Of a stretch of 7,171 nt of DNA, positions 4,210-7,171 are shown piece after piece. Both the position numbers and the translations under genes were made by a program. The notes below the pieces were generated by a model that did no database searches, was not told the DNA's origin, and saw nothing but the letters and a program-made list of their open reading frames with translations. Each line of letters starts with the position of its first letter. Position 1 is the first letter of the stretch. This DNA comes from Patescibacteria group bacterium (GTDB taxonomy: Bacteria > Patescibacteriota > Patescibacteriia > UBA2591 > UBA6264), in assembly GCA_018896315.1 (NCBI GenBank), contig JAHIMV010000114.1, forward strand, positions 1 through 7,171, in the 5' to 3' direction.

Positions 4210-4772
4210 GTACATTTTTTTTTCTTATATTCAGCGCCTAATGCTTCACAACTATCTTCAATTACTTTTAAGCTATGTTTTTTAGCGATTCTTAATATTT
4301 TATCCCAATCTGCAGGATGTCCGAATATATCTACTGCTAGAATAGCTTTAGTTTTTTTGGTAATTGCTTTTTCTATTTTTTCAGGATCAATGTTTAAAGT
4401 TTCAGGGTCAATATCTACAAAAATTGGTTTTGCTCCTTCATAAAGGATACAATTAGCAGAAGCGATAAAGCTAAAAGGAGAAGTAATAACCTCATCCCTG
4501 CCCGCCGTAGCTTTTTTATCCCTCGTAGTTTTAGCGAAGTGGGAAGCGGAGGCAGGTCCCTTTTTAATCCCTAAAGCGCGAATCAGCAAATGTAAACCAG
4601 AGGTGCCAGAATTAATCGCTATAGCATATTTTGTGCCAATATATTTAGCAAATTTATTCTCAAATTCTTTCAATTTTGGTCCTAAAGCCAAATTAGGTGT
4701 TTTTAAAACACCCACAACACTATTTATTTCTTTCTCCGTAATATCAGGTTGTGATAATGGAATTTTTAACAT
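4194..4772 (-). pseudogene. Truncated DegT/DnrJ/EryC1/StrS-family PLP aminotransferase (N-terminal half)
   Basis: 192 residues, against roughly 360-400 for the family. The N-terminus is classical: IPLSQPDITEKEINSVVGVL (4-23), NSGTSGLHLLIRALGI (54-69) for cofactor-phosphate binding, then DEVITSPFSFIASANCILYE (93-112), PIFVDIDPETLNID, and IEDSCEALGAEYKKKK (171-186) with the Asp that contacts the PLP ring nitrogen. Homology stops right there; residues CTINGD and the stop come from REP-like copy C. The PLP-binding lysine, which follows about 15-25 residues later in the family, is lost, so no aminotransferase activity is expected. Residues 73-92 are a 20-residue insertion from a 60-bp palindromic element. 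Intact relatives make amino sugars for surface polysaccharides. The ATG at 4770-4772 is the standard start, and no ribosome binding site is visible. Confidence 0.85.
4497..4556. repeat. 60-bp palindromic element inserted in frame in the aminotransferase gene
   Basis: The element is bounded by CCTGCC (4497-4502) and GGCAGG (4551-4556). It separates two segments that are contiguous in the family (GIKKG and DEVITSPFSF) and encodes 20 foreign residues, PASASHFAKT then TRDKKATAGR. Inside lies a second hairpin, TCCC (4519-4522) pairing with GGGA (4541-4544), around CGTAGTTTTAGCGAAG. That core resembles CGTAGCTCAAAGAGCGAAG of the intergenic 36-bp units. Its length is a multiple of three, so the frame is kept. 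Confidence 0.75.
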
Positions 4773-4812
4773 ATATAACGGGTTATTTTTTAATATTTTT
4801 TATCTGAATTTT
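4745..4812. repeat. Duplicated block, copy 1 (start of the aminotransferase gene and its upstream flank)
   Basis: Two exact 19-bp segments, 4745-4763 and 4794-4812, recur in the same order and orientation at 6449-6467 and 6508-6526. The spacing between them is 30 bases here and 40 there. The two blocks bracket the AlbA_2 gene. Confidence 0.6.
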
Positions 4813-4893
4813 ACCCAAAATTTGCACCCCACTTGCGCCGCATTCATCAATTATTTCCCTTTGTTTTTTCGTCCGATAATCGTCCGGATAAAA
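4783..4893 (-). pseudogene. Possible 3' relic of a gene once upstream of the aminotransferase
   Basis: A minus-strand frame of 36 residues with no start codon ends with TAA at 4783-4785, only 10 bases before the aminotransferase ATG. Its sequence looks protein-like (YPDDYRTKKQREIIDECGAS, then GVQILGKIQIK). A TGA at 4894-4896 blocks the frame upstream, although REYYFVDTAL precedes that stop in the same frame. The spacing is what one expects of the last codons of an upstream operon partner. I cannot name the family. It could also be chance in a relic region. Confidence 0.35.
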
Positions 4894-4926
4894 TCATAAT
4901 GCAGTATCAACGAAATAATACTCTCT

Positions 4927-4959
4927 AATCGTCGCACAATCGTCGCACAATCGTCGCTA
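4927..4959. repeat. Three 11-bp tandem repeats just past the AlbA_2 gene
   Basis: AATCGTCGCAC occurs at 4927-4937 and 4938-4948, and AATCGTCGCTA at 4949-4959, ending 5 bases from the stop codon of the AlbA_2 gene. Related ATCGTCCGGAT and TCGTCCGATA motifs occur at about 4869-4890. Eleven is not a multiple of three, so slippage here would change the reading frame of any tail. Confidence 0.85.
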
Positions 4960-4964
4960 AATCA

Positions 4965-6326
4965 TTAAGCTAACACATAATACACGTTTCTCCCCTCTCC
5001 TTTTCTCTTTATTATGCCCTTTTCTTGTAGATAATTAAATTCTCTAAATACGGTATCTTTTGATACGTTTAATATTTCAATGCTCTCTTTTCTCGAAATT
5101 CTCCCATGTTCTTTTAGATACTCAATAATCTTTCTCTGTCTGTCAGTCAACTCCTCCAAAATCTTTTCAGTAATCCTATATTTCCTAAACGTAATCACCA
5201 AATCTTTGGCCACTTCTTCAAACAGGGGTTCTGGCAAGCCGTGCTTTAGGCAATCTTTGATAATTCTATTGGTTCCCGTCCCCCATTCCTCTATAAATTT
5301 AATCAAGAAGAAACACTTGCCAATCAAGTGATTTCTTAAAATGGACTTGTGCTTTTTCTTTAAATCCTCTATTGTCTGACCTCCTGGTAGGGGACCGCAA
5401 CCCCAGACCTCAATTCTATCATCAAATATTCTGATTTGAACATTACTGGAGGCTTCATAATCCCTGTGGCAAATGGCATTTATGATTGCTTCTCTTATTG
5501 CGTCGGGCGGATATTCGTATCTTTCTTCTCTGGCCGGCTTTCCAGTGATAAAAATTTCCATCGGTATATGTTCCAAAACAAAATTTAAAGATTTATCAAC
5601 CTGGTCAATTATGTTTCCTCCAAAAACTTTCATATCTAAGAATTTCAATGGCTCTATCCCTTTAAATCTGGCACATCTTGTTTCTGCCAACGAAAAAAAT
5701 CTCTGAGGATTTTTGCCAAATAGCAAAACTGCCGCATTAGTTAATTTTCCTTTTTTCATCAATTCCAATCTTTTCAATGCTTCTCCAATCGGGGTTTTGG
5801 GATTCACACCAAAATTTCTTTCTGCCTTTGCTTTTCTTAAAAACCATTTTACTTTTTCGTTATCAATGTCTTTTAGTGCCGCCCCCTCGCAAATCTGCCC
5901 ATCCCATTTTATCTTTCCGGTATCCTTGGCAAATTCTATAACTTCTTCTGGCGATAATGGCTTATCGTGAGAGGCAATTCTTTTATAGGCAATGTTCTTG
6001 AAAGAATGCAAGCTGTCCGACTTTTTCACTTCTACTACAAAGACATTTTTGTCTTCAATTTCTATAGCTTCGATTTCAGGATAAACTGACGGTTTGCAAG
6101 TATGGGCAATGTTAGCAATTTTTTCTTCATACTTTTTGTCAATACCAATAATTTTTCCATTATCACCAATCCCAAGCAGAATAGTTCCATTATTAGTATT
6201 AGCAAAAGAACAAATAGAATTACCTAACCTATCATTTATCTTTGATTTAAATTCTATTTTTTGGTTTTCTCCTTTTTTTATCAATTTTTTGGTTTTATCT
6301 TTAATTTTATATTTTTGAATTGTCAT
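4965..6326 (-). CDS. AlbA_2 / HATPase (RecG-like, COG2865) putative transcriptional regulator
   Basis: This 453-residue protein appears full length. It has an N-terminal AlbA_2 (Schlafen-like DNA-binding) domain at about 18-128, with GENQKIEFK, then SFANTNNGTILLGIGDNGKI and YKRIASHDKPLSPEEV. A middle segment is followed by the HATPase_c_4 region: REAIINAICHRDY (278-290, N-box type), then DDRIEVWGCGPLPGG (302-316) and EEWGTGTNRI (346-355). A C-terminal winged helix lies at about 394-453 (LTDRQRKIIEYLKEHG, VSKDTVFREFNYLQEKGIIK). The 'RecG-like' label is historical; no helicase motifs are present. Such proteins are thought to be ATP-binding transcription regulators, often in mobile regions; the DNA target is unknown. 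A sigma70-type promoter lies about 57-85 bases upstream. There is no Shine-Dalgarno. The fragment at 621-1016 is a broken relative of its C-terminus. Confidence 0.87.
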   Translation of the reverse strand: MTIQKYKIKDKTKKLIKKGENQKIEFKSKINDRLGNSICSFANTNNGTILLGIGDNGKIIGIDKKYEEKIANIAHTCKPSVYPEIEAIEIEDKNVFVVEVKKSDSLHSFKNIAYKRIASHDKPLSPEEVIEFAKDTGKIKWDGQICEGAALKDIDNEKVKWFLRKAKAERNFGVNPKTPIGEALKRLELMKKGKLTNAAVLLFGKNPQRFFSLAETRCARFKGIEPLKFLDMKVFGGNIIDQVDKSLNFVLEHIPMEIFITGKPAREERYEYPPDAIREAIINAICHRDYEASSNVQIRIFDDRIEVWGCGPLPGGQTIEDLKKKHKSILRNHLIGKCFFLIKFIEEWGTGTNRIIKDCLKHGLPEPLFEEVAKDLVITFRKYRITEKILEELTDRQRKIIEYLKEHGRISRKESIEILNVSKDTVFREFNYLQEKGIIKRKGEGRNVYYVLA

Positions 6327-6382
6327 TTTGATTTTTGATATTTACATTTTACATTAAATAGACAATAACTCCAATTCCTACT

Positions 6383-6411
6383 ATTATAATCTGAATTCCA
6401 TAGCAAATCAA
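6383..6411 (-). promoter_or_regulatory. Sigma70-type promoter of the AlbA_2 gene
   Basis: On the minus strand, TTGATT (6411-6406) and a perfect TATAAT (6388-6383) are separated by exactly 17 bases. The predicted transcript starts near 6376 and has a leader of about 50 nt before the ATG at 6326. This is the closest match to consensus in the window. Confidence 0.7.
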
Positions 6412-6503
6412 CACAGTTTTTTTAATTGATAATCCTTTTCAGTAATCACAGGTTGTGATAATGGAATGTTTACCCCATTATTGATTTTTTCAGCTTTCGC
6501 CAT
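6408..6503 (-). pseudogene. 31-residue ORF carrying an aminotransferase-like N-terminus
   Basis: The ATG at 6501-6503 starts 3 bases after the stop of the AntA-type gene, and the frame ends with TGA at 6408-6410. Residues 13-24 (NIPLSQPVITEK) match the start of the DegT-family fragment (KIPLSQPDITEK), with synonymous differences in the TEK codons, which suggests descent from a coding copy. The rest (MAKAEKINNGV before it, DYQLKKLC after it) is not recognisable. A run of seven A (T on the plus strand, 6417-6423) near the end could by a -1 shift join it to a hydrophobic frame ending at 6349. The -35 box of the AlbA_2 promoter overlaps the 3' end. It is most likely a relic of a duplicated aminotransferase 5' end, but a translated micro-ORF coupled to the AntA gene cannot be excluded. 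Confidence 0.5.
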
Positions 6504-6526
6504 AGTTTATTTTTTATCTGAATTTT
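6449..6526. repeat. Duplicated block, copy 2 (end of the AntA-type gene and start of the small ORF)
   Basis: It contains exact 19-bp matches to copy 1 at 6449-6467 (within IPLSQP coding) and 6508-6526 (the last codons and stop of the AntA-type gene). Order and orientation agree with copy 1 and the interior has diverged. Confidence 0.6.
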
Positions 6527-7171
6527 GTCCTAAGAGTTTTTTAATATCCTCATTTGTAAACTCTTTTTTGTAATCAATTAACTTTGTATGTTTAATGTTT
6601 CTTAATTCTTCATCGTATGTTGCCATTATTCTTCTAACTCTCTTTTTATAGACATTCCAGTTTCGTGTTGAAGAAAATTGTTTGAAAATTCTTATAAATT
6701 CTCGTTGATTCAAAGGATTTTTATCCTTTTTATATTTTTTTTCAAGCTCTCCCGCTAGTCCTGTTTCAAAACTGCCTATAACAAATAAAATTTCTTCATA
6801 CATCGTATTTCTAGTCAGATCCTTTTTGGCTAAATTTAATAATTTTCTATATTCTTTTGCTCTTTCAGCAAATAAAAATTGATAAAGCATATCTGTATAG
6901 GTCCCGTAATACTTGACTGATACATATTTTTTTATGCTATCAGTAAAATCTTTTCTGTAATCTTTTGTTTCTTCTCTTGTTTCTTTAAAGTCTTTAGAAA
7001 GTTGATTCACAAATTTCGGGTTTTCTAAAGCTACTCTCATAACTTGCTTAAAATTTTCTTCTGTTCTAATAAAATATTTTCTTACTTTTTTGCCCAATTC
7101 GTTATTTTCAAGCATTGCTACTTCTTTCGCCATATCTATTGTTAAGATGTATTCTATACTTCGTACATCTC
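6507..7171 (-). CDS. AntA/AntB-type phage antirepressor-like protein (5' end outside the window)
   Basis: The frame is open to the window edge, so the ATG at 7131-7133 is an internal methionine; twelve more residues (DVRSIEYILTID) precede it. Together they read EYILTIDMAKEVAMLENNEL followed by GKKVRKYFI, the hallmark 3' part of the AntA/AntB antirepressor domain (usual form: LTLDMAKELAMVEnn-KG-xVRRYFI). About 220 residues are visible. After the motif comes a charged helical stretch (TREETKDYRKDF), then a C-terminal domain of about 140 residues that I do not recognise (KYYGTYTDMLYQFLFAERAK, YEEILFVIGSFETGL, NWNVYKKRVRRIMATYDEEL). AntA/AntB proteins counter phage repressors; that role is inferred here. 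The small ORF at 6408-6503 begins 3 bases after its stop. Confidence 0.78.
   Translation of the reverse strand, partial: DVRSIEYILTIDMAKEVAMLENNELGKKVRKYFIRTEENFKQVMRVALENPKFVNQLSKDFKETREETKDYRKDFTDSIKKYVSVKYYGTYTDMLYQFLFAERAKEYRKLLNLAKKDLTRNTMYEEILFVIGSFETGLAGELEKKYKKDKNPLNQREFIRIFKQFSSTRNWNVYKKRVRRIMATYDEELRNIKHTKLIDYKKEFTNEDIKKLLGQNSDKK

Noticed and set aside
4783..4957. UGA read as an amino acid (as in some CPR lineages), which would join REYYFVDTAL to YPDDYRTKK
   Set aside because: The AbiEii gene ends at a TGA where the family is expected to end, and reading through it only enters repeat DNA, so standard UGA stop usage is more likely.

Overview
AT-rich 7.2 kb accessory segment, most likely from a Patescibacteria/CPR-type bacterium. 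That is an inference from its low GC, the near absence of Shine-Dalgarno sequences, its stock of Bro-N/DinD-like, AlbA_2/HATPase and AbiE genes, and its many short interspersed palindromes. There is no rRNA, tRNA or housekeeping gene to settle the taxonomy.

Layout. The left edge (1-459, + strand) holds the 3' end of a probable GHKL ATPase followed by a DUF4325 STAS-like protein. Everything after that is on the - strand. A strong bidirectional terminator (567-603), preceded by a good + strand promoter, separates the two. Then come a 5'-truncated AlbA_2/RecG-like fragment (621-1016), an intact Bro-N/DinD-like gene (1115-1954), an AbiEi/AbiEii toxin-antitoxin operon (2376-3841), the N-terminal half of a DegT/DnrJ/EryC1 aminotransferase (4194-4772), an intact AlbA_2-HATPase-wHTH regulator (4965-6326), a small remnant ORF (6408-6503) and an AntA/AntB-type antirepressor (6507-7171) cut by the window edge.

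Repeats dominate the story. (1) GGGGACAGTCCCC-type palindromes at 991-1021, 3905-3935 and 4165-4209 sit at gene breakpoints; one supplies a start codon to a gene fragment and another supplies a stop codon. (2) Composite repeats, made of TTGTWTC heptamer arrays followed by 36-bp palindromic units, flank the AbiE operon as direct repeats (2137-2368 and 3934-4066). (3) A 60-bp palindromic insertion with a related core lies in frame inside the aminotransferase. (4) Two collinear 19-bp matches place a diverged duplicated block on each side of the AlbA_2 gene.

How the genes may work together. The AbiE pair is a self-contained toxin-antitoxin module with its own promoter and a 25-bp operator palindrome. 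The Bro-N, AntA and AlbA_2-type genes are DNA-binding regulators of the kinds found in prophages and mobile islands. The aminotransferase and the relic upstream of it look like a decayed sugar-nucleotide operon. The picture is a decaying, repeat-driven accessory island, not one coherent pathway.
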